From NCBI RefSeq assembly GCF_002002925.1, contig NZ_CP019511.1, forward strand, positions 3,441,001 through 3,505,000: 64,000 nucleotides of DNA, in the 5' to 3' direction. The notes beneath the pieces were generated by a model. It saw nothing but the letters and a program-made list of their open reading frames with translations, had not been told where the DNA came from and searched no databases. A program made the position numbers and the translations under genes. This document shows positions 8,988-17,120 of the stretch, piece after piece. The DNA is from Sphingomonas sp. LM7. GTDB lineage: Bacteria > Pseudomonadota > Alphaproteobacteria > Sphingomonadales > Sphingomonadaceae. How positions within the stretch are numbered: the stretch's first letter is position 1; every line of letters begins with the position of its first letter.

Positions 8988-9470
8988 CTATTCGCGCTCG
9001 TCGCCCGGCGGATGCGCCTCGGCGCGCTCCAGTTCCTTGGGCTTGCGCTCCTCGAACACTTCGCCGAGCTTTTCCTCCTCGGCATCCGACAGGCGCTTGG
9101 AAGCGGCGGGGAACATGTCTTCCTCTTCCTCGTCGATATGATGCTCGTAGCGGTGGCGCATCTCTTCGAACTTCTCGTCCCATTCGGGCGAGCCGAATTC
9201 GAGCTCCAGCAATTCGCCGAGGAAGTCATCGACTTCCTTGTGCTCGGACACCGAATGGCGGGCATCCTCGCGGAGCTCGGGATCGGCGAGCATCTTGGCG
9301 TAGAGCGATTCCTCCTCGGCGGCGGCATGCGCCTGGAGCTCGAGGCGCAGCGTCTCGAACGCGCCGCGGCGCGGTTCGCCGGCGCCCTTGTCCTCGCCGA
9401 CCTGCTTGAGCAGCACGCGCTGCCGGTCGTGATCGGCCTTGAGGTCTTCGAAGATGCGAGCGTCGGCCAT
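8988..9470 (-). CDS. hemerythrin-like HHE domain protein
   Basis: A 160-residue protein predicted to form a four-helix bundle. Likely iron ligands lie in DHDRQRVLLKQ near residue 16, ELQAHAAAEEESLY, SVSEHKEVDDF and YEHHIDEEEEDMF, the spacing of bacterial HHE/hemerythrin domains. These proteins bind a di-iron centre and act in oxygen or nitric-oxide sensing or iron handling. The C-terminal 30 residues are strongly charged (Lys/Glu-rich). The start at 9470 has AAGGAG 7 nt upstream. It faces the Lrp gene tail to tail with 2 bp between stops, and it lies 62 bp beyond the radical SAM gene. Confidence 0.9.
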   Translation of the reverse strand: MADARIFEDLKADHDRQRVLLKQVGEDKGAGEPRRGAFETLRLELQAHAAAEEESLYAKMLADPELREDARHSVSEHKEVDDFLGELLELEFGSPEWDEKFEEMRHRYEHHIDEEEEDMFPAASKRLSDAEEEKLGEVFEERKPKELERAEAHPPGDERE

Positions 9471-9532
9471 GGAATGTCTCCTTGCTCGCCCCAACGGCGG
9501 CGGCAGGGCGCGGTTTCACCCGCGAATCATTC

Positions 9533-10783
9533 TCATGCCGCGAACAGTTCGAGCTGCTCGCGCTTCGGCGCGACGAATGGGCGCAGATCGGCGCGATCGG
9601 CCAGCGTCACCGGGCGCCAATCCTCGGCGACAAGGAACGGGCGGACTTTCTTGATCGAGGCCGTCAGCCGCGCGACATCGGCGAGCCGCAGCCGGCGCCA
9701 GCGCCGCGTGGCGAGGATCGCGTCGACTGCCTTCACCCCGAGCCCCGGCACGCGCAGCAGCGCCTCACGCGGGGCCCGATTGACATCGACCGGGAAGCGA
9801 TCGCGGAACTTGAGCGCCCAGGCGAGCTTGGGATCGATGTCGAGCGGAAGCATGCCGGTGGCGGCGTCGGCGGCGTCGGCAACTTCCTTTGGTTGGTAGT
9901 CGTAGAAACGCATCAGCCAGTCCGACTGGTAGAGCCGGTGCTCGCGCATCAGCGGCGGGCGCTGGAGCGGCAGCACCGCGCTGGCATCGGGGATCGGACT
10001 GAACGCCGAATAATAGACGCGGCGCAGCGCGAAGCGGTCGTAGAGCCCGGCGGCCCGCGTGATGATGTCGCCATCAGTTGCGGCATCGGCACCGACGATC
10101 ATCTGAGTCGATTGACCTGCGGGCGCGAACTTCGGCGCGGACTTGAAGCGCTTGCTGGCATCGACGGTATCGTCGATCGCACCACGAACGTCGCGCATCG
10201 CCCCTTCGATACGAGTCGCTGATTTCTCGGGCGCCAGCCGCGTCAGTCCGGCGACGGTGGGCAGCTCGACATTGATCGAGACTCGATCGGCATAGAGTCC
10301 GGCCTGGTGGACCAGCTCGGGATCGGCATCGGGAATCGTCTTGAGGTGGATATAGCCGCGGAAATTATGCTCCTCGCGCAGCAGCTGCGCAACTCGGACG
10401 ATCTGCTCCATCGTATAGTTGGACGAGGCGATGATCCCCGAGGAGAGGAACAGCCCCTCGATATAGTTGCGCTTGTAGAAGCTCAGCGTGAGATCGACGA
10501 CTTCCTCGGGCGTGAAGCGCGCGCGCCGGACGTTCGAGCTCTTGCGGTTGATGCAATAATGGCAGTCGAAGATGCAGCTGTTGGTCAGCAGGATCTTGAG
10601 CAGGCTGATGCAGCGGCCGTCGGGGGCATAGGCGTGGCAGATGCCCATGCCGCCATCGGTGGATCCCATTCCCTTGCCGCCGGTCGAGTTGCGCTTGACC
10701 GAACCGGACGAGGCGCAGGACGCATCGTACTTCGCTGCATCTGCAAGGATCGCCAGCTTCGCGCGCAGGTCCAATTGTGCCAT
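9533..10783 (-). CDS. TIGR03916 putative DNA modification/repair radical SAM protein
   Basis: A 416-residue radical SAM enzyme. The [4Fe-4S] motif is C70-x3-C74-x2-C77 (TNSCIFDCHYCINR). The C-terminal third holds a helix-hairpin-helix DNA-contact motif, LLRVPGLGVKAVDAIL, followed by RRLRLADVARL. The combination and the start (LRAKLAILADAAKYDASCAS) match TIGR03916, named for its linkage to UDG-family proteins; the reaction is unknown. The ATG at 10783 matches the family start but has no ribosome-binding site. Instead a -10 hexamer ends 7 bp before it, with a LexA-type box over the promoter, so the message is predicted to be leaderless and SOS-induced. Confidence 0.92.
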   Translation of the reverse strand: MAQLDLRAKLAILADAAKYDASCASSGSVKRNSTGGKGMGSTDGGMGICHAYAPDGRCISLLKILLTNSCIFDCHYCINRKSSNVRRARFTPEEVVDLTLSFYKRNYIEGLFLSSGIIASSNYTMEQIVRVAQLLREEHNFRGYIHLKTIPDADPELVHQAGLYADRVSINVELPTVAGLTRLAPEKSATRIEGAMRDVRGAIDDTVDASKRFKSAPKFAPAGQSTQMIVGADAATDGDIITRAAGLYDRFALRRVYYSAFSPIPDASAVLPLQRPPLMREHRLYQSDWLMRFYDYQPKEVADAADAATGMLPLDIDPKLAWALKFRDRFPVDVNRAPREALLRVPGLGVKAVDAILATRRWRRLRLADVARLTASIKKVRPFLVAEDWRPVTLADRADLRPFVAPKREQLELFAA

Positions 10784-10818
10784 GTGTTCATACTATGTTC
10801 TTGTAATGGCTGAGTCCA
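10784..10818 (-). promoter_or_regulatory. LexA-type box within a predicted leaderless promoter
   Basis: On the plus strand GTTC (10786-10789), seven bases, and GTTC (10797-10800) match the alphaproteobacterial LexA consensus GTTC-N7-GTTC. On the minus strand TGGACT (10818-10813), a 17-bp spacer and TAGTAT (10795-10790) form a promoter whose -10 lies inside the LexA spacer. Six bases then separate it from the ATG of the radical SAM gene. Bound LexA would cover the -10 element. Confidence 0.75.
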
Positions 10819-12089
10819 GCGGCATGTGGACCCGGTCGCCCGCGCGCGATAAGCAGCGCGGCATGGGCTGGGCTTTTCCGCGGGACGTGAACTGGCGCAT
10901 CGCCGCGCTCTGGCTGGCGCTGGCCGCCACCTGCAGTGCGGGCTGGCTGTTCAAGGGCCATTGCGTGCCCGGCGGCTGGACCAATGCCGAGCAATATACC
11001 ACCGGCTGCTACAATGATGTGATGCCTTTCTGGCATGGACGCGAAGTGGCCGACGGCAAGGTGCCGTACTTCCAGACGCGGATGGAATATCCGGTGCTGA
11101 CGGGCGCGCAGATCTGGGCCGAAGGCGGGGTGACGCGGCTGTTGTTCGGGCATCGCGCGCGCGACTTTCATTTCCTGGGCGTGGTGGTGATCGCCAATGC
11201 GCTGCTCGCCGCGCTGATCCTCAAGCTGTTCCTGCACGCGGGCATGGACGAGCGGCGGCTGTGGGGCTGGGCGCTGGCGCCGCCCTTGGTGCTGTATCTC
11301 GGGCATAATTGGGATCTTGGCGCGACGGCGCTGGCGGTGGGCGCGATGCTGCTGGCGCGGGAGGGCAGGCTGGTGCCCGCCGCCGCCGCGGCGGGGCTCG
11401 GCACGGCGGCCAAGCTGTTCCCGGTGCTCGCGCTGCCCCTGATCGGACTGAGTGCGCTGTTCGGCGACGCCCGGCCGTGGCGCGAGCGACTGCTGCGCGC
11501 GATTGCCCTGTCGGCGGCCGCGATCGGGGCATGGGCGCTGGTAAATCTGCCGGTGGCGCTGTTCGCATCGGAGAATTGGAGCGAATTCTACCGTTTTTCG
11601 CAGGAGCGGCAGGGGACTGCCGGTGCGACTTGGGACGTGCTGGCGAACATGGGCTGGTGGTTTACCTGGATCGACGAGCGCAACCGCTATGCCGCGATCG
11701 CCTTCGTCCTCGGCTTTGCGCTGATCGTCGGGTTCGGCTGGCGCCGGCACCGAACGCACCTGTGGGTGCTGCTCACCCCGGTGCTTGCCTGGTTCATGCT
11801 CACCAACAAGGTCTATTCGCCGCAATTCGACCTGTGGCTCTATCCGCTGCTGCTGATGACTGCGCCGCGGCTATGGCCGGTGGCGCTGTTCGTGTTGGGC
11901 GACATCGCCGCGTTCTTCGCCGAATTCTGGTGGTTCGCCGGCATGGAAGGCGGGTGGCCGGCGGCGACCCCTACGCATATCGCACTCGCCGCGGGCGTGC
12001 GCGCCGCGACAATGCTGTGGATCATCGGGGAATGCGTGCTGCGCAGGCCGCCGGAATGGCTGGTGCAGCGTAAGGCCGCTTCGCTATAA
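10806..12089 (+). CDS. polytopic membrane protein, DUF2029/GT87-like glycosyltransferase
   Basis: A 427-residue integral membrane protein with many hydrophobic helices, e.g. IAALWLALAATCSAGWLF, VVVIANALLAALILKLFL, and clusters around LLTPVLAWFMLTNKVYSPQF. The layout, with a periplasmic loop carrying Tyr/Asp-rich segments (CYNDVMPFWHGREV and PYFQTRMEYPVLT), resembles polyprenyl-phosphate-mannose-dependent GT87 transferases. Sugar and acceptor are unknown. The first ATG (10806) overlaps the opposing SOS promoter; ATG 10863 (MGWAFPRD) is an equally good start and would leave that promoter free. Neither has a clear ribosome-binding site. Confidence 0.65.
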   Translation: MAESSGMWTRSPARDKQRGMGWAFPRDVNWRIAALWLALAATCSAGWLFKGHCVPGGWTNAEQYTTGCYNDVMPFWHGREVADGKVPYFQTRMEYPVLTGAQIWAEGGVTRLLFGHRARDFHFLGVVVIANALLAALILKLFLHAGMDERRLWGWALAPPLVLYLGHNWDLGATALAVGAMLLAREGRLVPAAAAAGLGTAAKLFPVLALPLIGLSALFGDARPWRERLLRAIALSAAAIGAWALVNLPVALFASENWSEFYRFSQERQGTAGATWDVLANMGWWFTWIDERNRYAAIAFVLGFALIVGFGWRRHRTHLWVLLTPVLAWFMLTNKVYSPQFDLWLYPLLLMTAPRLWPVALFVLGDIAAFFAEFWWFAGMEGGWPAATPTHIALAAGVRAATMLWIIGECVLRRPPEWLVQRKAASL

Positions 12090-12091
12090 AC

Positions 12092-12236
12092 TTCCCTATC
12101 TGAAAGGGAGGGGCGGGGGTGGTGCGCGTCTGCGCGCTCAAAAGACTCGCCGCCAAGCATCGAAGCGCCGGTCAGGGCATCCAGCCCTGCTCCGGCACTG
12201 AACCACCCCTAACCCCTCCCTTGCAGGGAGGGGAAA
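12092..12236. repeat. dispersed intergenic repeat, family A copy 1
   Basis: About 145 bp with inverted-repeat ends built on CCCTCCCTTnCAGGGAGGGG. It shares its order of blocks with 51897-52046: the AGGGAGGGG end, a GTGCGCG...TGCGCGCTCAAA core, then AACCCACCCCT-like sequence and the second CCTCCCTT..AGGGAGGGG end. No open frame or transposase is present. It fills the gap between the convergent membrane protein and secreted-protein genes and could also terminate both. Confidence 0.7.
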
Positions 12237-12245
12237 AGGGAGGGT

Positions 12246-12653
12246 TCAGGGCAGCGGCAGGTCGGTCTGTTCGTCGCGGCGGGCGTTGGATTCGGCGCGG
12301 GCGCGGGTGGCGTTGCGGACGAAGCAGCCGGTCGAGCCGCTGGCGCCGACCGTCGAGCAACTGCCGGTGCCCATCCGGCCCGCGTCGAGCGCGTCCTCGG
12401 AACGGACAGCCCAGCTCTCGGTCGCCTGCGGGCGGCCGGTCTGGTCACGCAGCGTCTGCGGGATCCGGAAGCGTTCGGCTTCGTCGAGCCGCTGGCAGAC
12501 GACGATTTCCTCGCCATTGTCGTTGGTCGGGCATTTGTCGTTGCCATAAATGAGCAGCACGCCGTTCTGCGCGGCATTCTGCGCCTGCGCCGCGACTGGC
12601 ATCAGCAAGGGGGCGGCGGCGAGTCCCGCCACGATCACGATCCGCTTGAGCAT
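12246..12653 (-). CDS. small secreted protein of unknown function
   Basis: A 135-residue protein with a clear signal peptide (MLKRIVIVAGLAAAPLLMPVAAQA, cleavage near residue 24). The mature part is hydrophilic and has two Cys pairs, C42/C53 around NGEEIVVCQRLDEAERFRIP and two more in GTGSCSTVGASGSTGCFVRN, which could form disulfides in the periplasm. AGGAGAAGG precedes the ATG. I do not recognise the family beyond similarity in style to small sphingomonad secreted proteins. It is followed by the coq7 gene's 3' end only across a strand-consistent gap, so it may have its own promoter. Confidence 0.75.
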   Translation of the reverse strand: MLKRIVIVAGLAAAPLLMPVAAQAQNAAQNGVLLIYGNDKCPTNDNGEEIVVCQRLDEAERFRIPQTLRDQTGRPQATESWAVRSEDALDAGRMGTGSCSTVGASGSTGCFVRNATRARAESNARRDEQTDLPLP

Positions 12654-12704
12654 CTTGCCTTCTCCTCGCGATAGTCCTGGCGTCTCAACGCTCGACCCGG
12701 CCTG

Positions 12705-13238
12705 TCATATCCGTTTCGAGATCGCAATGGCGGCACGGCAGCCCAGCCGGATCAATCCGGACAGTAGCGGATAGCCGACGGCGCTCTCCGCGCCATGTGC
12801 CAGCGCAGTGTCGCGATGCTCGAGTTCCTCCTCGCGAAACTCGGCGACGGCGTGGCTGAGTTCGGTGTCGCTCTCGCCCAGCTCGGCGAGCTGGCGCTGG
12901 TAATGCAAGTCGATCTCGGTCTCGACCGCAGCGGTGCACGCCATTGCCGCTGCCGGGCCGATCGCGGCGGTGGCGGCGCCCAGCGCAAAGCCGGCGACGT
13001 CCCAGAAGGGCTGGAGCGCGGTCGGGCGGACGCCGCGGCGCGCGATCATGCCGTCGAAAAAGGCGCGGTGGCGCTCTTCCTGGTTGGCCATGCCGTTGAT
13101 CGTCCGCGCCGCGGGGGTGCGATCCCCCATCACCGCGAGCTGGCCGGCATAGATGCGCGTCGCGCCATATTCACCGGCCTGATCGACGCGGATCATCGCG
13201 TGCATGCCCTCGCGGCGGTCGCCGGGCTTCCAGCTCAT
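12705..13238 (-). CDS. coq7: 2-polyprenyl-3-methyl-6-methoxy-1,4-benzoquinone monooxygenase (COQ7 type)
   Basis: A 177-residue di-iron hydroxylase that converts demethoxyubiquinone to its hydroxylated form, the penultimate ubiquinone step, at the inner membrane. Ligand motifs are visible: VDQAGEYGATRIY, NQEERHRAFFDGM (ExxH), AVETEIDLHYQRQL and REEELEHRDTAL (ExxH). Length fits bacterial COQ7. The ATG at 13238 overlaps the dsbB stop (ATGA), so the two genes are coupled. COQ7 rather than the flavin enzyme UbiF is normal for many alphaproteobacteria. It is the last gene of the long minus-strand run beginning at proA. Confidence 0.93.
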   Translation of the reverse strand: MSWKPGDRREGMHAMIRVDQAGEYGATRIYAGQLAVMGDRTPAARTINGMANQEERHRAFFDGMIARRGVRPTALQPFWDVAGFALGAATAAIGPAAAMACTAAVETEIDLHYQRQLAELGESDTELSHAVAEFREEELEHRDTALAHGAESAVGYPLLSGLIRLGCRAAIAISKRI

Positions 13239-13717
13239 CGACGGGCCTTGCGCGGCGCCAGCGCGAAGATCGCCACTGCCCCGCCCAGCGAGAGGATCGC
13301 GTTGAAGCCCGCGAGGCTGATTCCGAAGAGCGTCCATTGCGGTACGTCACAACGCACGATCGGGCGGCGAAGTGCCTGGGTGAGCAAGTCCATCGCATCG
13401 CCATGACCGACGGGCGCGGTGCAGGCCGTAATCCCCTGCCACCAATGATATTCGACGCCGGCGTGGAACACCCCGATCGTCCCGCTGACCGCGATGAGGA
13501 TCGCGGCGAACAGCACGAACAGCATCTTCACCGGCCGCGACACCGGCGCGAAGGCGAGCAAGGCTATCGGAATCGCGGCATAATGCGGCCAGCGCTGCCA
13601 ATGGCACATCTCGCACGGCACCAGCCCGAACAGCTGCGAGCCCCATGCCCCGGCGAGCAGCGCCGCGGGGAGCAGGAGCGCGATCCAACGCGCGGTGCGG
13701 AGCCCGTCGCTGCGCAT
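13235..13717 (-). CDS. dsbB: disulfide bond formation protein DsbB
   Basis: A 160-residue protein with four predicted membrane helices that reoxidises DsbA and passes electrons to ubiquinone. The first redox pair is CEMC at residues 35-38 (LVPCEMCHWQRWPHY, with the conserved QRWPHY block). A second periplasmic loop holds one Cys in GITACTAPVG and one in RPIVRCDVPQW, giving the second disulfide. Coupling to coq7 by an ATGA overlap pairs a quinone-using enzyme with a quinone-biosynthesis enzyme. It starts only 3 bp after the ctpA stop. Confidence 0.93.
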   Translation of the reverse strand: MRSDGLRTARWIALLLPAALLAGAWGSQLFGLVPCEMCHWQRWPHYAAIPIALLAFAPVSRPVKMLFVLFAAILIAVSGTIGVFHAGVEYHWWQGITACTAPVGHGDAMDLLTQALRRPIVRCDVPQWTLFGISLAGFNAILSLGGAVAIFALAPRKARR

Positions 13718-13720
13718 CGA

Positions 13721-15079
13721 TCAGCGACCCTTGGTCGCGACCTGGGGCTTGCCGCCCGACCGGACGATGGTCTGCAGCGCATAATGGAGCTGGAAGTCCT
13801 CGATGCCCTTCTTCTTGAGCTCCTCGGGCGTCGCGGCGAAGCGCGGATCGGTGCGCGCATCGTCCTCGAGCGTCGCGTCGTCGACCTTCTCGGCGTTGAT
13901 CAGATGCTTGCGCAGGTCCGCCTCGCGGATCACCGTGCGGTCCTTGTAATCGGGATCGGAGATCTGCGGGACGAGCAGGTCGGGCTTGATCCCGCCTTCC
14001 TGCACCGAATGGCCCGAGGGGGTGAAATAGCGCGCAGTGGTGAGGCGCAATGCCGCGCGCGCGCCCATCGGCAGGATCGTCTGGACCGAACCCTTGCCGA
14101 AGCTGCGCACGCCCATCACCAGCCCGCGATGATGATCCTGGATCGCCCCTGCAACGATCTCCGAAGCCGAAGCCGTACCCGAATCGACCAGCACGATCAC
14201 CGGCAGGCCACGGGCGAGATCGCCCGGCACCATCGATTCGGCATAATAGCGCTCGATATCGCCCTTCTCGCGGCCGCGCTGCGAGACGATCTCGCCATGG
14301 CCGAGGAACACGTCGGAGACTGCGATCGCCTCGCTCAGCAGCCCGCCGCCGTTTTCGCGAAGATCGACGACATAGCCGAGCGGCTTGTGGCCCAGCTGCT
14401 TGTCGATCCCCTGGATCGCCTTGATCGTGTCGGCGCCGGTCTGCGCAGTGAAGGTGTTGATGTTGATATAGCCGACGCCGTCCTTGACTTCCCACTTCAC
14501 CGGCTTCTGCACGATGATCTCGCGCACCATGCCGATCTGCAGCGGCTTGTCCGCGCCGGGGCGGACGATCGTCAGGTTGATCTTGGTGCCCGGCTGGCCG
14601 CGCATCTGCTCGATCGCCTCGTCCAGGCTGCCGCCGACGATGAACTTGCCGTCGATATGGGTGATGAAGTCGCCCGACTTGATGCCGGCGCGGGCCGCAG
14701 GCGTATCCTCGGTCGGCGCGATCACCTTCACTGCGCCGTTTTCCTGCGTCACGGTGAGACCCAGGCCGCCGTAATTGCCCTCGGTCTGGATCTTGAGGTT
14801 GTCGAAGTCGAGCCCGTCGGCGAAGCTGGAATGCGGATCGAGCGCGGCGAGCATGCCCTGGATCGCGCCCTTCATCAGCGTCTTGTCGTCGACCTTGTCG
14901 ACATAGTTCGCCTTCACCTGGTTGTAGACTTCCATGAAGGTGTCCAGCTCGCGATAGCTGTTCGTATCGACACCCGCCATCGCGCCGGAGGCGACAGGGA
15001 CGAGCGCGAGCGCGCTGACGGCGGCGGTGACCTGGAGAAGCGGACGAAGCATCATGCGACTTTCGACGGGAGCAAGCAT
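13721..15079 (-). CDS. ctpA: carboxy-terminal processing protease (S41 family)
   Basis: A 452-residue periplasmic Ser/Lys protease. A signal sequence (MMLRPLLQVTAAVSALALVP, then GAMA) is followed by MKGAIQGMLAALDPHSSFAD and a PDZ domain (about 90-180; GNYGGLGLTVTQENGAVKVI and ARAGIKSGDFITHIDG). The catalytic Ser is in SGTASASEIVAGA (about residue 303) and the Lys in SFGKGSVQT (about 328). CtpA-type enzymes trim or degrade envelope proteins and, in several bacteria, control murein hydrolases. That fits the position 38 bp downstream of an EnvC-like gene. Any of ATG 15079, 15055 or 15052 could be the start. Confidence 0.93.
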   Translation of the reverse strand: MLAPVESRMMLRPLLQVTAAVSALALVPVASGAMAGVDTNSYRELDTFMEVYNQVKANYVDKVDDKTLMKGAIQGMLAALDPHSSFADGLDFDNLKIQTEGNYGGLGLTVTQENGAVKVIAPTEDTPAARAGIKSGDFITHIDGKFIVGGSLDEAIEQMRGQPGTKINLTIVRPGADKPLQIGMVREIIVQKPVKWEVKDGVGYININTFTAQTGADTIKAIQGIDKQLGHKPLGYVVDLRENGGGLLSEAIAVSDVFLGHGEIVSQRGREKGDIERYYAESMVPGDLARGLPVIVLVDSGTASASEIVAGAIQDHHRGLVMGVRSFGKGSVQTILPMGARAALRLTTARYFTPSGHSVQEGGIKPDLLVPQISDPDYKDRTVIREADLRKHLINAEKVDDATLEDDARTDPRFAATPEELKKKGIEDFQLHYALQTIVRSGGKPQVATKGR

Positions 15080-15117
15080 ACTGATTTAATGCAGGATAAC
15101 GGCTTTTACACGGCCTG

Positions 15118-16287
15118 TCAGTTGAGCATTTGTGCGAGGTCCATCGGCTGGCCCCGGCGGCGCAGCTCGATCGTGACTCGCGGCTCGCCGCCGGCCCAGG
15201 CGCGGCCGATGACCTGGCCCTGCGCCACCGGATCGCCGACGCGCACCGCCAGCCCGCCCAGCCCGGCAACGAGCGAGGTCCAGCCCTCGCCATGATCGAC
15301 GATGACGACGCCGCCATAGCCGCGGAATGGCCCTGCATAGACGATGCGCCCCGCGGCAGGCGCGACGACGCGCGCATTGATGCCCGTCGCCAGGGTGAGC
15401 CCGCGCGCGCGGACGCCGGTGGCGGAAAGCTCGCCGAGCCCGGTGACGATCTGGCCGGCGACCGGCAGGCGGTAGGCGGGCAAGTGCGCAGGTGCGGCGG
15501 GCGATTCGGTGTCCGGGCGCGGCAGCGGGCCGGGCAAGGCGAGCAACTCGCGCTGGACCTGGCTGGCTTCGCCTTGCGACTGCATCTGGTCGACGATGTC
15601 GCGGGCGCGTTCGCCGAGCGCGAGCGCGCGGTCCGATTCAACCAGCGCGCTGCGGCCTAGCGCCTGCGAGCGTGCGCGGTGCGTCGCCTCCAGCTGGACC
15701 AGCGCGATGCGCTCGCTCTCCAGCCGGGCACGGCTCTCGCGCAGGCTGGCCACGGCGCTGCCGGCATTGGCGCGCAGTTGCTGCACGCGGGCCAGTTCGG
15801 CGCGGACGGCGTTGGTGCGCCGCTCGACGATCGGCAGCGTGGTGCCGAGCACGGCGCGGACATGGACCATGTCCTCGGTCGAGCCGGGCTGGACGAGCCC
15901 GAGCACCGGCGGGCGACGCGCCATCGATTGCAGCGCCGCGATCAGCCGGACGATCGGGCCCTGCCGCTCGGCGACTTCGGTGCGCTGTGCCGCGAGGAGT
16001 CGATCGACGATGGCGATCCGCGCCTCGGCAGCGAGAATATCGGCTTCAGCCATTTTGATCCGTTCGGCGGCGGCGGCCTCCTGCGCGCGGGCCTGTGCCG
16101 CACGGTCGCGCTCGTTGGTCGCGGCCGCCTCCAGCGCACGGGCACGGGCTTCGGCGGCGTTGGAGGCGGCGGTGGCGGATTTTAGCCGGGCCTGCTGCTC
16201 GCGCATCTCCTGCGCGCCGGCCATCCCGCCCGCGGCGAGCATCGCCAGCAGCGTGGCAGCAGTGATGATGCTCCGCACGGGTCCCAT
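15118..16287 (-). CDS. envC: EnvC-like murein hydrolase activator (coiled coil plus LytM domain)
   Basis: A 389-residue secreted protein. After a signal peptide (cleavage near GMAGAQ, residue 25) comes a long Ala/Glu/Arg-rich coiled coil (about 30-245) and a C-terminal LytM/M23 domain (about 275-389). The domain retains VIVDHGEGWTSLVAGLGG but lacks the usual early HxxxD zinc ligands (here GLTLATGIN) and the final HxH pair. That is the degenerate state seen in EnvC, which activates amidases rather than cutting murein. The amidase AmiC-like gene at 57135-58382 is a possible partner. It lies 3 bp after rlmH. Confidence 0.88.
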   Translation of the reverse strand: MGPVRSIITAATLLAMLAAGGMAGAQEMREQQARLKSATAASNAAEARARALEAAATNERDRAAQARAQEAAAAERIKMAEADILAAEARIAIVDRLLAAQRTEVAERQGPIVRLIAALQSMARRPPVLGLVQPGSTEDMVHVRAVLGTTLPIVERRTNAVRAELARVQQLRANAGSAVASLRESRARLESERIALVQLEATHRARSQALGRSALVESDRALALGERARDIVDQMQSQGEASQVQRELLALPGPLPRPDTESPAAPAHLPAYRLPVAGQIVTGLGELSATGVRARGLTLATGINARVVAPAAGRIVYAGPFRGYGGVVIVDHGEGWTSLVAGLGGLAVRVGDPVAQGQVIGRAWAGGEPRVTIELRRRGQPMDLAQMLN

Positions 16288-16290
16288 GGC

Positions 16291-16713
16291 TCAGCCCTCG
16301 CGGTGATAGGGATGGTTGGCAAGGATCGAGGTGGCGCGCCACAATTGCTCGGCGAGCATCGCGCGCGCCATCAGATGCGGCCAGGTCGCGCGGCCGAAGG
16401 AAATCAGCAAGTCGGCCTCGGCGCGCTGAGCGTCGTCGAAGCCGTCCGCGGCGCCGATCAGGAATCGCGTTTCGCGAATGCCGTCGTCGCGCCATTTGCC
16501 GAGCCGCTCGGCCAGCACGCGCGAGGGCAAATTCTCCCCCGTCTCGTCGAGCATGACGAGACGCGTGGCGCCGCTACGCTCGGGAAGCTTGCCGCCGGCA
16601 TCGGGAAGCTCGGTGATTCGCGTCGGCCACGCGACGCGCTTCAGATAGCGTTCGACCAGCTCCGCCTCGGGCCCGCGGCCGATGCGCCCGCGCGCCACGA
16701 TATGGAGCAGCAT
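16291..16713 (-). CDS. rlmH: 23S rRNA (pseudouridine1915-N3)-methyltransferase RlmH
   Basis: A 140-residue SPOUT methyltransferase that modifies pseudouridine 1915 in helix 69 of 23S rRNA. Family marks include the start LLHIVARGRIGRGPE with ELVERYLKR, the SAM-binding knot FLIGAADGFDD, and the end EQLWRATSILANHPYHRE, in which HPYH is near invariant. Length is slightly below the usual 150-155. It is 17 bp after rsfS and 3 bp before the envC-like gene on the same strand. The nadD-rsfS-rlmH order is common in bacteria, linking ribosome and NAD genes in one transcript. Confidence 0.96.
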   Translation of the reverse strand: MLLHIVARGRIGRGPEAELVERYLKRVAWPTRITELPDAGGKLPERSGATRLVMLDETGENLPSRVLAERLGKWRDDGIRETRFLIGAADGFDDAQRAEADLLISFGRATWPHLMARAMLAEQLWRATSILANHPYHREG

Positions 16714-16730
16714 GGGCTGCCCTCAGCCGC

Positions 16731-17111
16731 TCAGGCCTGGCCCGCATTTTCCCCGAACGACCACATGCGCTCGAGATTGTAGAAGGTGCGCACTTCGGGC
16801 CGGAACAGGTGGACGATGACGTCGCCGGCATCGATCAGCACCCAATCGGCAGTGGGCAGACCCTCGATGCGGGGCGACCGGCCGAACTCGGCCTTGATCT
16901 TCTCGGCGAGCTTGGTCGCCATCGAGGCGACCTGGCGAGTCGAGCGGCCCGAGGCCACGACCATGTAATCGGCGATGCTGCTCTTGCCGGCGAGCGGGAT
17001 CGAGACGGTTTCCACCGCCTGATCGTCGTCGAGCGAAGCCATCACGAGTGCGTGCAGTGCCTCGACGCCATCGGCGCCGGGTCCGCGCAGCACATTGGGG
17101 GAAGTTACCAA
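16731..17111 (-). CDS. rsfS: ribosome silencing factor RsfS
   Basis: A 126-residue RsfS/Iojap protein that binds ribosomal protein uL14 and blocks subunit joining under nutrient limitation. Recognisable blocks are DDDQAVETVSIPLAGKSS, IADYMVVASGRSTRQVASMA and ADWVLIDAGDVIVHLFRPE. The frame opens with TTG at 17111, chosen because GAGGA lies 6 nt upstream; a GTG at codon 7 is the alternative. It begins 9 bp after the nadD stop, so the ribosome-binding site is inside the nadD tail. Confidence 0.95.
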   Translation of the reverse strand: MVTSPNVLRGPGADGVEALHALVMASLDDDQAVETVSIPLAGKSSIADYMVVASGRSTRQVASMATKLAEKIKAEFGRSPRIEGLPTADWVLIDAGDVIVHLFRPEVRTFYNLERMWSFGENAGQA

Positions 17112-17120
17112 GTCAGTTCC

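Noticed and set aside
12092..12236. Family A repeat as an insertion sequence
   Set aside because: It is under 200 bp and has no transposase frame; only short inverted ends are present.
13337..15295. A 652-codon plus-strand frame over dsbB and ctpA
   Set aside because: Both minus-strand genes have catalytic motifs in the right places; the plus-strand frame has none.
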